The notes below the pieces were generated by a model. The model was not told the origin of the DNA, ran no database searches, and saw nothing but the letters and a program-made list of their open reading frames with translations. DNA of 64,000 nt from an uncultured Bacteroidia bacterium (GTDB lineage Bacteria > Bacteroidota > Bacteroidia > Bacteroidales > UBA932), in the NCBI GenBank assembly GCA_902779765.1, contig CACZCQ010000001.1:62001-126000 (forward strand), read 5' to 3'. The position numbers were made by a program, and so were the translations under genes. Below, in pieces: positions 1-9,000 of the stretch (position 1 is the first letter of the stretch; every line of letters starts with the position of its first letter).

Positions 1-2
1 CC

Positions 3-947
3 GGTATGGGCGGCACCGCTTCGGCAAGCCTTACCCAGAACAAACTGGTGGTTCCTGCTCCGGAACGCGAGAGAGGATATGGATCCAATACGGCCAACGT
101 CACCTGGCTTGAGATCCCCGAGACTTTCGAAAAGGACGGCCTCGAGTTCTTCACCCACAGCATGACAGTCGGGTCCACCAAGACACGCAATTATTCCTTC
201 TACTGGGATTACGATAACCTGGTTGCACCCTGGGTCGCATATCCCCTGTGCGACTGGAACATAGGCCGCGGGAACCGTTCCGATGCCTGGGGACTTGATC
301 CCTTGCTCCCTCACACTGGCCAGCCGGTCCTTGTCAACGGGTCTTACAGAGGAGGAGGTTTTTCCAGAGGCCACCAGATTCCATCGGCCGACAGGGTTGT
401 CAACAGATTGGCCAATGTCCAGACCTTTTACGGTACGAACATGACCCCACAGAACTACAATTTCAATGGTGGTATCTGGGCCAACCTGGAGGAAAAGGTT
501 CGCGCGTGGGCCAGGAAGACAGGGGCGACAGCCGGCACTGACACCTTGTACGTCGTTACTGGATGTTTTGTCGGTAATAATCCCAGGAAGGTATATGACA
601 ATGAATACCATGGGTATGTCACACTCGAGGAATTGGACAATAAGAGCGTTTTCATAGACCATAATTCCGTTTCCGTGGCCGTCCCTGAGTACTATTTCAA
701 GGCCCTGCTCCGCTACAAGGACAACGAGGCGGTTGGTCACAAGGGTTTCATGGGGTGCGCGTTCTGGTTCGAGAATGCTGACAAGTACGGCTCAAAGATT
801 TCCAAGGAGATGTCGATGTCCCTCTCCAAGCTTGAGGAAAAACTTGGTTACAAGCTGTTCGTGAACCTGGAGCAGAAGGTCGGAGCCGAAACATACAAAC
901 AGATAAAAGAAGAAGATCCCGCCACCGTCACCTGGTGGTGGCAATAA
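3..947 (+). CDS. DNA/RNA non-specific endonuclease (5' end outside window)
   Basis: Secreted NUC1-type nuclease (PF01223 family) that cleaves DNA and RNA without sequence specificity. The frame is open to the left edge, so the N-terminus and any export signal lie outside. Numbering from the first in-window Met (position 6), the beta-beta-alpha-metal core is visible: SRGHQIPSADR around residues 120-130 with the general-base His at 123 (the usual D of DRGH is Ser here), then TNMTPQN at 144-150 and an Asn-Leu-Glu at 160-162 that match the metal-binding helix. It is followed after 10 bp by an endonuclease/exonuclease/phosphatase-fold gene and a TonB receptor, which points to extracellular nucleic acid degradation. 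The family call is firm; substrate use is inference. Confidence 0.87.
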   Translation, partial: GMGGTASASLTQNKLVVPAPERERGYGSNTANVTWLEIPETFEKDGLEFFTHSMTVGSTKTRNYSFYWDYDNLVAPWVAYPLCDWNIGRGNRSDAWGLDPLLPHTGQPVLVNGSYRGGGFSRGHQIPSADRVVNRLANVQTFYGTNMTPQNYNFNGGIWANLEEKVRAWARKTGATAGTDTLYVVTGCFVGNNPRKVYDNEYHGYVTLEELDNKSVFIDHNSVSVAVPEYYFKALLRYKDNEAVGHKGFMGCAFWFENADKYGSKISKEMSMSLSKLEEKLGYKLFVNLEQKVGAETYKQIKEEDPATVTWWWQ

Positions 948-957
948 CAGATAACCG

Positions 958-2037
958 ATGAGAAGATTCTACCGCATTTCGCTGGCCTTGGCGGCCTTGC
1001 TGATCCTTGCCCCGATGGGCTGGGCCCAGAGAGTGCAGAAAAGCCATGTCATTGGGTTCTACAATCTCGAGAACCTGTTCGACACATATCATGACGAAGG
1101 CAAGAACGACTATGAGTACCTGCCTGACGGAGCCAACCAGTGGACCGAGGTGAAGTATCGCAAGAAACTTCACAACATGGCCGAGGTCATCCGGGCGATG
1201 AAGGACGACAACAAGGTCTATCACACGATACTTGGTGTGAGCGAGATCGAGAACAGGAACGTCCTCGAAGAACTGGTGTCCCAGCCCGAGATCGCGGACG
1301 CCAACTTCCAGATAGTCCATTACGACGGTCCCGACAGGCGCGGAGTCGACTGCGCCCTGCTTTACCGTCCGGACCAGTTCACACTGCTGGAGAGCCGTTC
1401 CATCCCGTTCACCTTCGATTCGCAGAACATCGTATTCGACATGGATTCCCTGTCCATGGCGGATTTCCGGACGAGGGATATCCTCGAGGTCCGCGGTACG
1501 ATTGACGGTGAGATGTTCGCCTTCTATGTGACCCACCTCCCTTCCAGGATTGGTGGCAAGAGCGGTTTCCTCCGCAGCCGCGGGGCTGAGATCATCTACG
1601 AGAACGCGATGAAGCTCATGCAGCAGTACCCTGGCATCAAGATCGCGGTCATGGGTGACATGAATGACAATCCTTTCGATGAGAGCATGGTGACATATCT
1701 ACATGGCAAGGAGACTCCCGAGGAGGTCGGTGAGGAGGATTTCTTCGATCCCTTCCTTTCCATGATCAAAGCCGGCTTCGGTTCGCTTGCATATCAGGGA
1801 GTCTGGTGCATATTCGACATCATCATGGTCAACAACAACCTTCTCAATCCCGCCAGGGGTACATTCGGGATCAAGCCGATCGTCAACAGGAAGTATTATG
1901 GAAGGGTTTTCCAGCAGCCTTTCATGACACAGCAGGAAGGCCAGTACAAGGGTACTCCCAAGAGGACCTCGTCCAACGGAGCCTTCATCAACGGATACAG
2001 TGACCATTATCCTACCTACATAGTAATATCCAAGTAA
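958..2037 (+). CDS. Secreted endonuclease/exonuclease/phosphatase-family protein
   Basis: A 359-residue exported phosphodiesterase of the EEP (DNase I-like) superfamily. An N-terminal signal peptide ends near GWAQ (residue 24). The family motifs occur in order: FYNLENLFD, SEIENRNVL (catalytic Glu), RRGVDCALLYR, THLPSR, GDMNDNP and a terminal SDHYP carrying the catalytic His. Members cleave nucleic acids, nucleotides or phosphoesters, so the substrate cannot be read from sequence alone. It lies 10 bp after the NUC1 nuclease and its stop is one base from the TonB receptor start, so co-translation is likely. All key motifs are present and the length is normal. Confidence 0.9.
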   Translation: MRRFYRISLALAALLILAPMGWAQRVQKSHVIGFYNLENLFDTYHDEGKNDYEYLPDGANQWTEVKYRKKLHNMAEVIRAMKDDNKVYHTILGVSEIENRNVLEELVSQPEIADANFQIVHYDGPDRRGVDCALLYRPDQFTLLESRSIPFTFDSQNIVFDMDSLSMADFRTRDILEVRGTIDGEMFAFYVTHLPSRIGGKSGFLRSRGAEIIYENAMKLMQQYPGIKIAVMGDMNDNPFDESMVTYLHGKETPEEVGEEDFFDPFLSMIKAGFGSLAYQGVWCIFDIIMVNNNLLNPARGTFGIKPIVNRKYYGRVFQQPFMTQQEGQYKGTPKRTSSNGAFINGYSDHYPTYIVISK

Positions 2038-2038
2038 C

Positions 2039-4921
2039 ATGAATATAACCAAGAAACTAGTCGCGGCCCTGGCCGCCGGTCTGCTGGGCATCGCCCTTTA
2101 CGCCCAGGTTCCGACCGGAGGAGTCAAGGGAACTGTCATCAACAGGGTTTCCAGGGATCCGATCGATGGCGCCAGCCTTATGCTCAAGGCCGGATCCAGG
2201 GAGATCGGGACCGTGCAGTCCGACAGTCAGGGTAACTTCCTGATCCAGGAGCTGCCCGACGGTATGTACGACCTGTTGATCGAGGCGCCGGGATTCCTTC
2301 CCACCACCGTCAACGTGACCGTCAACGACGGGTACGTCAAGAACATGTACAACCTCAGCCTTTCACCCTCTGTCCTCAACGACGGGGTGGATGATTCGGT
2401 ATTCGGAGAGTTTGACCTGGACGGAGCCGGCTACGAGGACACGCCTACTATCCTCTATGACCAGAACGACGTGTTCAACAACGCCGCCAGTTACAATTTC
2501 AGCGCGGTCCGTTTCAGGGCACGTGGATACGTCAGCGAGTCACAGGATGTATATGTCGCAGGTGTCAAGATGAACGATGCACTTACCGGTTATTCGCCGT
2601 ATTCCCTCTGGAGCGGCCTGAACGAAGCGACCCGTGCGAAGTCATCCGTGATAGGCTCCGAGATATCCCCTTATGGGATCGGCGGTTACAACGGACTTAC
2701 GAATATCTATGCGACACCCAACCAGGTCCGTCCCGGAACCCGGTTCAGCGTCCTGACGAACAGCGCCCTCTACCGTCTCCGCCTGATGGGAACATATGCA
2801 CAGCCTGAGAACGACAATGGTTGGTCCTATGCCTTCAGCGCTTCGGCCCGTCTGGGAGGAAACGACTGGGTGCAGGGAGTTTACTACCGGAATTTCGCAT
2901 ACTACCTGGGTGTCGAGAAAAACTGGGGTGACGTCCATCGCCTTGCCCTGGTAACCTTCGGAGCTCCCGGTCAGCGGGGTGCCCAGAACGCGTCCACCCA
3001 GGAGGTATATGACCTGGTCGGCGACAACATGTACAACTCCAACTGGGGCTACCAGAACGGAAAGGTCAGGAATACAAGGAACAGGATAACCTTCGAGCCC
3101 ATCACGTTCCTGAAGTACGACTTCACTCCTTCGAAGAAGTTCGAGGGTTCGGTCACCCTCCTTTTCAGGACCGGAAAGAACGGCTACACCGCCCTCGACT
3201 GGTATGACGCCCAGGATCCAAGGCCGGATTACTACCGCAACCTTCCGAGTTATTTCTACATGGCCAACGAGGATTACAACCGCCGGAATCCACAGAAGGC
3301 TGCCTGGGCTCGTGAGGCCTGGCAGACGAACCAGGCGTCTACGACCCATGTCGATTGGGACAGGCTCTATTCGGTCAACCGCAATTCCGCGGATGGCCGG
3401 GCCAAGTATGCTCTGGAAGAGAGGCACGTGGACCAGAATGACCTGAATCTGGCCATGAGTGTCAAATGGCGTCCGAAAACTAGCATTATCCTGTCAGGCG
3501 GATTCAATGCCAAGGTCAACAGGACGGAGTATTACAAGTCCATGAACGACCTGCTTGGTGCCGACTATTTCCTCGATGTGGACCAGTTCGCTGAAAGGGA
3601 TTATGCTTCTGAAATCAAGATCCAGAATGACCTCGACTATTACCTTACTCATGGCGAGGCCCGTAAGATCAAGGTGGGTGACAAATACGGTTACGACTAC
3701 TACGCCTATCTGACGAAAGGTGAGGCCTGGGCTTCAGGCAAGTTCCAGTTCGGCGGGCTTGACGTGACTGTGGGAGGACGCCTGGGCACATATTCATTCT
3801 GGAGATACGGCCTTGTCAGGAAGGGCCTTTTCCCGGGGCTCGGTCCGGATGGACAGCCTATTACGCAAGGCGGTGACATCTACACCACCTATGACCATAA
3901 GGGCAATCCCATAACTTCCAAGGGCAAGTCCGAGACGAGGTATGCAATGAATTATGCAGGAAAGATCAACCTGGCTTACTCCCTGACCGGAGGTCACAGG
4001 TTCTTCGCCAACCTGGGCTATTTCAGTGACCCCCCGTATTTCGACAAGTCTTTCGTGAACGCCAGGACAAGGAACCAGATGATCGATTTCCTGGGAAATG
4101 TCAAGTCGGTTTCCGGTGACGTGAACTACATGTACGCATCCAACGGATACAGCCTGCGCCTTACCGGTTTCTACACCAGTATTATCAACCAGACCGATGT
4201 TATGAGCGTGTATTACGACCTCAACAACTCCTTCGGTAACTTCGCGATGAGCGGTATCGACGAGAAGCACACCGGTGTCGAACTCGGTTTCGAGGTGCCC
4301 ACTCCACTCAGCGGCCTTTCCCTTATCGGTGTTTTCACGGCCGGAGAGTATGTCTATACCTCGACGCCCCTGCTGACCGCCACGGTCGACAACAGCGCAG
4401 AGCCCATCTATGACGATGTCCCGGTTACTTACTGGAAGGCTACCCCGATGAGGGACGGCTCTACCCAGAAGCACTATGTGCCCAGCACGCCGCAGCTTGC
4501 CGCCAGCCTGGGTCTTTCATACTTCTACAACTATTGGTTCATCGATGCTGACGTGGACTATTTCGCCAATTCCTATCTGGATATGAGCCCTCTGAGCCGT
4601 ACGGACCAGGCGGTGGCCGGACCTGACGGAGTCATCACCCCCGAAGAGGTGGAGGCGCTGACGAGGCAGGAAAAGTTCGATCCCGCATGGCTGGTGAACT
4701 TCAGTGTCGGCAAGTCCTGGTACTACAAGAGGAAATACCAGTACGGCTTCTCGCTCAACGCCAAGAATGTCCTGAACAAGACGAATGTAAAGACGGGAGG
4801 CTTCGAGCAGACCAGGATGGTGGACAACACGACCAGCAAGACCCGCTACTACAACTTCGATCCGAAGTATTTCTATATGCAGGGATTCAACTACATGCTG
4901 AACCTTTATTTCAGATTCTAA
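2039..4921 (+). CDS. TonB-dependent outer-membrane receptor
   Basis: A 960-residue outer-membrane transporter. The signal peptide ends near LYAQ (residue 23). A carboxypeptidase regulatory-like beta-sandwich follows (about 27-110, starting GGVKGTVINR), then a plug region and a long C-terminal beta-barrel rich in alternating aromatic strands and ending in Phe (LYFRF). It sits directly behind two secreted nuclease-type genes and 16 bp before a DUF5689 lipoprotein, so the likely cargo is a product of nucleic acid breakdown, or phosphate or nucleoside. That cargo is inferred from context only. No SusD homologue is present, so it is not a classical PUL pair. Confidence 0.9.
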   Translation: MNITKKLVAALAAGLLGIALYAQVPTGGVKGTVINRVSRDPIDGASLMLKAGSREIGTVQSDSQGNFLIQELPDGMYDLLIEAPGFLPTTVNVTVNDGYVKNMYNLSLSPSVLNDGVDDSVFGEFDLDGAGYEDTPTILYDQNDVFNNAASYNFSAVRFRARGYVSESQDVYVAGVKMNDALTGYSPYSLWSGLNEATRAKSSVIGSEISPYGIGGYNGLTNIYATPNQVRPGTRFSVLTNSALYRLRLMGTYAQPENDNGWSYAFSASARLGGNDWVQGVYYRNFAYYLGVEKNWGDVHRLALVTFGAPGQRGAQNASTQEVYDLVGDNMYNSNWGYQNGKVRNTRNRITFEPITFLKYDFTPSKKFEGSVTLLFRTGKNGYTALDWYDAQDPRPDYYRNLPSYFYMANEDYNRRNPQKAAWAREAWQTNQASTTHVDWDRLYSVNRNSADGRAKYALEERHVDQNDLNLAMSVKWRPKTSIILSGGFNAKVNRTEYYKSMNDLLGADYFLDVDQFAERDYASEIKIQNDLDYYLTHGEARKIKVGDKYGYDYYAYLTKGEAWASGKFQFGGLDVTVGGRLGTYSFWRYGLVRKGLFPGLGPDGQPITQGGDIYTTYDHKGNPITSKGKSETRYAMNYAGKINLAYSLTGGHRFFANLGYFSDPPYFDKSFVNARTRNQMIDFLGNVKSVSGDVNYMYASNGYSLRLTGFYTSIINQTDVMSVYYDLNNSFGNFAMSGIDEKHTGVELGFEVPTPLSGLSLIGVFTAGEYVYTSTPLLTATVDNSAEPIYDDVPVTYWKATPMRDGSTQKHYVPSTPQLAASLGLSYFYNYWFIDADVDYFANSYLDMSPLSRTDQAVAGPDGVITPEEVEALTRQEKFDPAWLVNFSVGKSWYYKRKYQYGFSLNAKNVLNKTNVKTGGFEQTRMVDNTTSKTRYYNFDPKYFYMQGFNYMLNLYFRF

Positions 4922-4937
4922 AACGGGAGGGAAGATC

Positions 4938-5966
4938 ATGAAGAAGATATTATATCCGATAGCGATTATCCTTTCGTTCCTGGCCGTATCTTGCCAGGAA
5001 TGGGAACCTGTACTCGGGAACCAGGGCGAACCGGCCGAACCTGCGCCCCAGGTTCTGACGGCCAATACGACCATCGCCCAGTTGAAAGCCTTGTATCAAG
5101 GCAAGCCTTACCACGTTGAGAAGGATCTTGTCATAAGCGGCAAGGTCATCTCTTCCGATGCCGCTGGGAATATCTACCGTTCCCTGTACATCCAGGACGA
5201 AACTGGCGGAATCGAGGTGAAGATCGGCAATTCTGGTCTCTATAACGACTATCATCTCGGACAGACCCTGTATGTCAAATGCGAAGGACTGACGGTCGGC
5301 AACTATGGCGGTATGCTCCAGATCGGAATCGAGGATCCGACTGGGGAGTACGAGACTGCCTACATCGATGTGAAAAGCATCATAAGCACCCACGTATTCA
5401 AGGGGGAGAAAGGTTCTCCCGTGACTCCTCTGGTGGTGTCCGAGGATGAACTCAAGACCGCACTCAGGTCGAGCTACAAGAGCCCCTATTTCGGTAAACT
5501 CGTGACTTTGAAGGATCTTACCTACGGTGACGAAATATTCGTCCTCATCTATCTCGACCCCAACAAGGACAAGAAGGCCTCTTCCAACCGCCTGTTCCTT
5601 TCGGACCAGCAGTGGGGAGTCGACACCTGGGCTTTCAGCGAGAAGCAGATGAAGAGATATGTCTTCTCAGGTGTCTGGGATTCCGCCAGGATAGGCAATT
5701 CCGGAGACTATAACTATGGCACCGTCCGGGAATCGATCAATACGATTTACAACAATGCGGCTGCTTATGCGGTCAGCCAGTATTTCAAGATGCCAAGCGG
5801 TACCGAAGTCCAGGTAAGGACCAGCGGTTATGCAAACTTCGCCGACCAGAAGATCGACCCTGCCATCCTGAGAGGTGCGAAGATCGACCTGACGGGAATC
5901 CTTACCAACTATAACGGAGCAGCCCAGTTCACCCTCATCGACCTGGGTGGGGTAAAGATCAAATAA
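4938..5966 (+). CDS. DUF5689-domain lipoprotein
   Basis: A 342-residue lipoprotein with its lipobox Cys at residue 19 (LAVSC). The first part (about 40-180) resembles DUF5689, an OB-fold-like domain common in Bacteroidetes surface proteins, with the typical VISGKVISSDAAGN and LYIQDETGGIEV segments. Such domains often accompany secreted nucleases and TonB receptors. It is the last gene of the nuclease-receptor operon and lies 12 bp before the M3 peptidase gene. A role as the surface binding partner of the upstream receptor is inference. Confidence 0.8.
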   Translation: MKKILYPIAIILSFLAVSCQEWEPVLGNQGEPAEPAPQVLTANTTIAQLKALYQGKPYHVEKDLVISGKVISSDAAGNIYRSLYIQDETGGIEVKIGNSGLYNDYHLGQTLYVKCEGLTVGNYGGMLQIGIEDPTGEYETAYIDVKSIISTHVFKGEKGSPVTPLVVSEDELKTALRSSYKSPYFGKLVTLKDLTYGDEIFVLIYLDPNKDKKASSNRLFLSDQQWGVDTWAFSEKQMKRYVFSGVWDSARIGNSGDYNYGTVRESINTIYNNAAAYAVSQYFKMPSGTEVQVRTSGYANFADQKIDPAILRGAKIDLTGILTNYNGAAQFTLIDLGGVKIK

Positions 5967-5978
5967 TAACGGACACAA

Positions 5979-8018
5979 ATGAAAAAATCAATCCTGATTA
6001 TCGGAACAATAGTGGCTATGACAGCATGCAGCCAACCCAAGAATCCATTCCTGACGGAATGGGACACCCCTTATGGCGTACCTCCTTTCGACAAGATAAC
6101 CCTCGCCGACTACATCCCTGCGATCAAGGCAGGAATCGAGCAGCAGGAAAAGGAACTTCAGGAAATACTCGACAACGAGGAGGCTCCTTCTTTCCAGAAT
6201 ACCGTTGCCGCCTATGAACTTTCGGGAGAGATCCTGGACAAGGTGACGGCCGTCCTTTTCAACCTGCAGGAGACGGAGGACAGCGAAGAGATGGAGAAGG
6301 TGGCCGAGGAAGCCACCGAGCTCATCACTGCCCAAAGTAACGAGATATCGATGAACAAGAAGTTCTTCGAAAGGGTCAAGGCTGTCTACGAGGCTGACCA
6401 GAGCGGACTCACAAGGGAGCAGCAGATGGTGCTGCAGAACCTGTACAAGAGCTTTACCCGCAACGGTGTCGCCCTGGACGATGCATCCCAGGAAAGGCTC
6501 AAGGAGATCAACCTTAAAGTGGCTGCATCCCAGCAGAAGTTCGGCAACAACCTCCTGGCTGAGAACAACGCCTTCAAGGACAAGTTCGGGATTCCCGTAT
6601 CATCCTATACGTCCGAGATGACGACCTGCGAGGACCGCGGACGCCGCGAGGAAATGTTCAAGGCGTATTCATCCAGGGGCAACAACGGTAATGAATATGA
6701 CAACAAGGCACTCTGCCTCGAGATCCTGAAACTCCGCGCCGAGAAGGCCCGGATGCTCGGTTTCGACACGTACGCCGCCTACGCCCTGGACGAGCAGATG
6801 GCTCATGACCCCCAGACGGTCGACGAGTTCCTGGACAAGATCCAGAAGGCTTCCAATGCCAAGGCAAAGGAGGAAGTCTACGACATGCAGAAGATCATGG
6901 ACGAGGACATAGCCGCCGGCAAGGTGGAGAAGGGCTCCAAGATAATGCCTTGGGACTGGTTCTACTATGCCGAGAAGGTGCGCCAGAGGAAATATGCCCT
7001 TGACGAGGACCAGACCAGGCCGTATTTCAAGATGGAGAATGTCCGCAACGGTGCTTTCGCCGCGGCTCACAAGATCTATGGCATCAACGTGGAACCCGTT
7101 TCGGGAATCCCGGTGTACAATCCTGCAGTCGAGACCTTCAAGGTCACCGATGCAGACGGAAGCCTGCTCGGAATATTCATGACCGACTACTACCCCCGTC
7201 CTTCCAAGAGGGGAGGAGCCTGGATGACCGTTTTCCGCGACCAGTATGTCGACAAGGACGGCAACGAGGTGCGTCCTATCGTGTTGAATGTCGGTAACAT
7301 GACCGCTCCTACTGACAGCGAGCCTGGTCTGTTCACCGTCGACGAGGTCGAGACGGTTTTCCACGAGTTCGGCCACGGCCTCCACGGCCTCCTTACTAAG
7401 TGCACATATCCTTCCGTGAGCGGGACCAGCGTCAAGCGTGATTTCGTGGAGACGTTCTCGCAGTTCAATGAGAACTGGGCTTTCCAGCCGGAGATCCTGG
7501 CCGAATATGCCAGGCATTACAAGACCGGTGAGGTCATCCCGGAAGAGCTGGTCGCCAAGATCAACAACGCCCACAAGTTCAACCAGGGATTCATGACTTC
7601 GGAGCTTTGCGCAGCGTCAATCCTGGACATGAAGTGGCATGAGCTTACCATGGAAGACCTGGAAAAGATGAGCGAAGGCGACCAGGCTGCCAACGTGGCT
7701 GCTTTCGAGGAAAAGGTCTGCAAGGAGATGGGGCTGATCGACGAAATCATCCCCCGCTACCGTACGACCTACTTCAACCATATCTTCAACAGCGGCTACA
7801 GCGCTGGTTACTACAGCTACCTCTGGGCCGAGGTGCTTGACAAGGACGCTTTCGAGTATTTCCAGCAGCAGGGAATATATAATCCCGAGGTTGCTGCAAA
7901 GTTCCGCAAACTCTTCCTCGAAAGGGGAGGCAGCGAGGAACCGATGGTGCTTTACATGATGTTCCGCGGCGCCCAGCCCGATCCCGGAGCCCTTCTCCGC
8001 GCCAGGGGGCTGGAATAA
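5979..8018 (+). CDS. M3-family peptidyl-dipeptidase (Dcp-like) lipoprotein
   Basis: A zinc peptidase of 679 residues, the normal length for oligopeptidase A/Dcp proteins. The HEFGH zinc motif is at residues 462-466 and the third ligand Glu at 491 (DFVETFSQFNENW), as expected for M3. The start carries a lipoprotein signal with Cys17 (VAMTACSQ), so the enzyme is probably periplasmic or membrane-anchored rather than cytosolic. It removes C-terminal dipeptides from peptides. It is 12 bp downstream of the DUF5689 gene and may be read through from that operon. The stop faces the convergent barrel gene 22 bp away. Confidence 0.93.
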   Translation: MKKSILIIGTIVAMTACSQPKNPFLTEWDTPYGVPPFDKITLADYIPAIKAGIEQQEKELQEILDNEEAPSFQNTVAAYELSGEILDKVTAVLFNLQETEDSEEMEKVAEEATELITAQSNEISMNKKFFERVKAVYEADQSGLTREQQMVLQNLYKSFTRNGVALDDASQERLKEINLKVAASQQKFGNNLLAENNAFKDKFGIPVSSYTSEMTTCEDRGRREEMFKAYSSRGNNGNEYDNKALCLEILKLRAEKARMLGFDTYAAYALDEQMAHDPQTVDEFLDKIQKASNAKAKEEVYDMQKIMDEDIAAGKVEKGSKIMPWDWFYYAEKVRQRKYALDEDQTRPYFKMENVRNGAFAAAHKIYGINVEPVSGIPVYNPAVETFKVTDADGSLLGIFMTDYYPRPSKRGGAWMTVFRDQYVDKDGNEVRPIVLNVGNMTAPTDSEPGLFTVDEVETVFHEFGHGLHGLLTKCTYPSVSGTSVKRDFVETFSQFNENWAFQPEILAEYARHYKTGEVIPEELVAKINNAHKFNQGFMTSELCAASILDMKWHELTMEDLEKMSEGDQAANVAAFEEKVCKEMGLIDEIIPRYRTTYFNHIFNSGYSAGYYSYLWAEVLDKDAFEYFQQQGIYNPEVAAKFRKLFLERGGSEEPMVLYMMFRGAQPDPGALLRARGLE

Positions 8019-8040
8019 TTGTGTCAATATTATAAAAAAA

Positions 8041-8565
8041 TCATAGGACCCAGCCAAGGGTCAGGAACATGAACGGTTGGAGGGTGTTATTCCAGAAAAG
8101 GTATCCCTGATGGAATGAGCCCAACGAGACCTTGAAGTGTCGGTTGACCTCTACTCCGGTCTCTCCGAGAACCCCCATGGTTGTCCCGTGATACTTACCT
8201 GTTGAGGACTCAATGGTATGGACATATTGCGGCCCTGCACCCAAGGCAATATATGGCCTTACACTCCTGTCCCTCAGGAAAAGGTATTCTCCTGCCAGGG
8301 TAAAGGTATGAGCCCTGTACTTATGATACCCGTTCAGCGAGTAAGTCGGGGAAAAGAGGTATTTGGCACAGATGTCCAGATTGTCATTGAATAAATAGCT
8401 GCAAGTCCCGCCGAGGACGAATCGACCCCGATTCAAATCACCTTCACCCCTATATAATTGTACGTCCATTCCTCCTCCGGCCAGTACCTCAAATCTGAAA
8501 GGAGACTGCGCCTTGGCGCAAAACGCAAGGATAGTAAGTGATAAGATGAGTAGGATTCTTTTCAT
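8041..8565 (-). CDS. Small outer-membrane beta-barrel protein
   Basis: A 174-residue protein with a signal peptide ending near AKAQ (residue 20), followed by alternating hydrophobic and polar strands with aromatic girdles and a terminal LGWVL, as in eight-stranded barrels of the OmpA/PorT-like type. No specific family can be claimed. It is the last of three minus-strand genes after the C10 protease and the small lipoprotein, and shares their AT-richer base use, so it may belong to the same acquired operon. Confidence 0.7.
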   Translation of the reverse strand: MKRILLILSLTILAFCAKAQSPFRFEVLAGGGMDVQLYRGEGDLNRGRFVLGGTCSYLFNDNLDICAKYLFSPTYSLNGYHKYRAHTFTLAGEYLFLRDRSVRPYIALGAGPQYVHTIESSTGKYHGTTMGVLGETGVEVNRHFKVSLGSFHQGYLFWNNTLQPFMFLTLGWVL

Positions 8566-8603
8566 GGTTAATCGTTACAAGAGGGTTCTATGGCAAACTA
8601 AGA

Positions 8604-8996
8604 TTATCGGTTCTGCCGAACCGTGATTGCTCCGAACCTCGAATTGTTAGAATTCGAACAAGAGATGGAGCATGACCTTTCCTTTCCGGTGTCATTTGGC
8701 AGGAGAGAGATGATTATGCCCATAGATTCATAGTCATTAGTAACACTGCACCAAAGATTATTCAATGGTGTTTTCGGATCACCGTCATCCTGTACGGATA
8801 TTCCGTCAACAGTGATGGTCTTCACCCTGAGACTGCCTTCATTTGTGGATCCGGCCAAGAGTTTCTCTCCACCGATTGCTTCGAACGTTATCACTTTGTC
8901 GGCTATTGAAAGGGGCTTATCGACAAGTGGCGTGTCGTATTTGACGCAACCGGAAAAGAGCAGATTCCATAGTAGAATAATATACACTCGTTTCAT
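8604..8996 (-). CDS. Small BACON-like lipoprotein next to C10 protease
   Basis: A 130-residue lipoprotein with Cys17 in the lipobox (LLFSGC). The body has the pattern of a BACON domain: an early Gly-Gly, a central Trp (LWCSVTND), then a short Ser/Cys-rich strand pair ending in ITVRQN. Only 4 bp separate it from the upstream C10 protease gene, so the two are almost surely co-transcribed. In Bacteroides fragilis, C10 proteases (Bfp) are paired with small inhibitor genes (Bfi). Whether this lipoprotein inhibits its neighbour or only helps surface binding cannot be decided here. Confidence 0.7.
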   Translation of the reverse strand: MKRVYIILLWNLLFSGCVKYDTPLVDKPLSIADKVITFEAIGGEKLLAGSTNEGSLRVKTITVDGISVQDDGDPKTPLNNLWCSVTNDYESMGIIISLLPNDTGKERSCSISCSNSNNSRFGAITVRQNR

Positions 8997-9000
8997 TTCC

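Noticed and set aside
928-1536. Long minus-strand ORF antisense to the EEP-type gene
   Set aside because: Composition is that of a shadow frame, there is no start context or family motif, and the plus-strand gene has all catalytic motifs.
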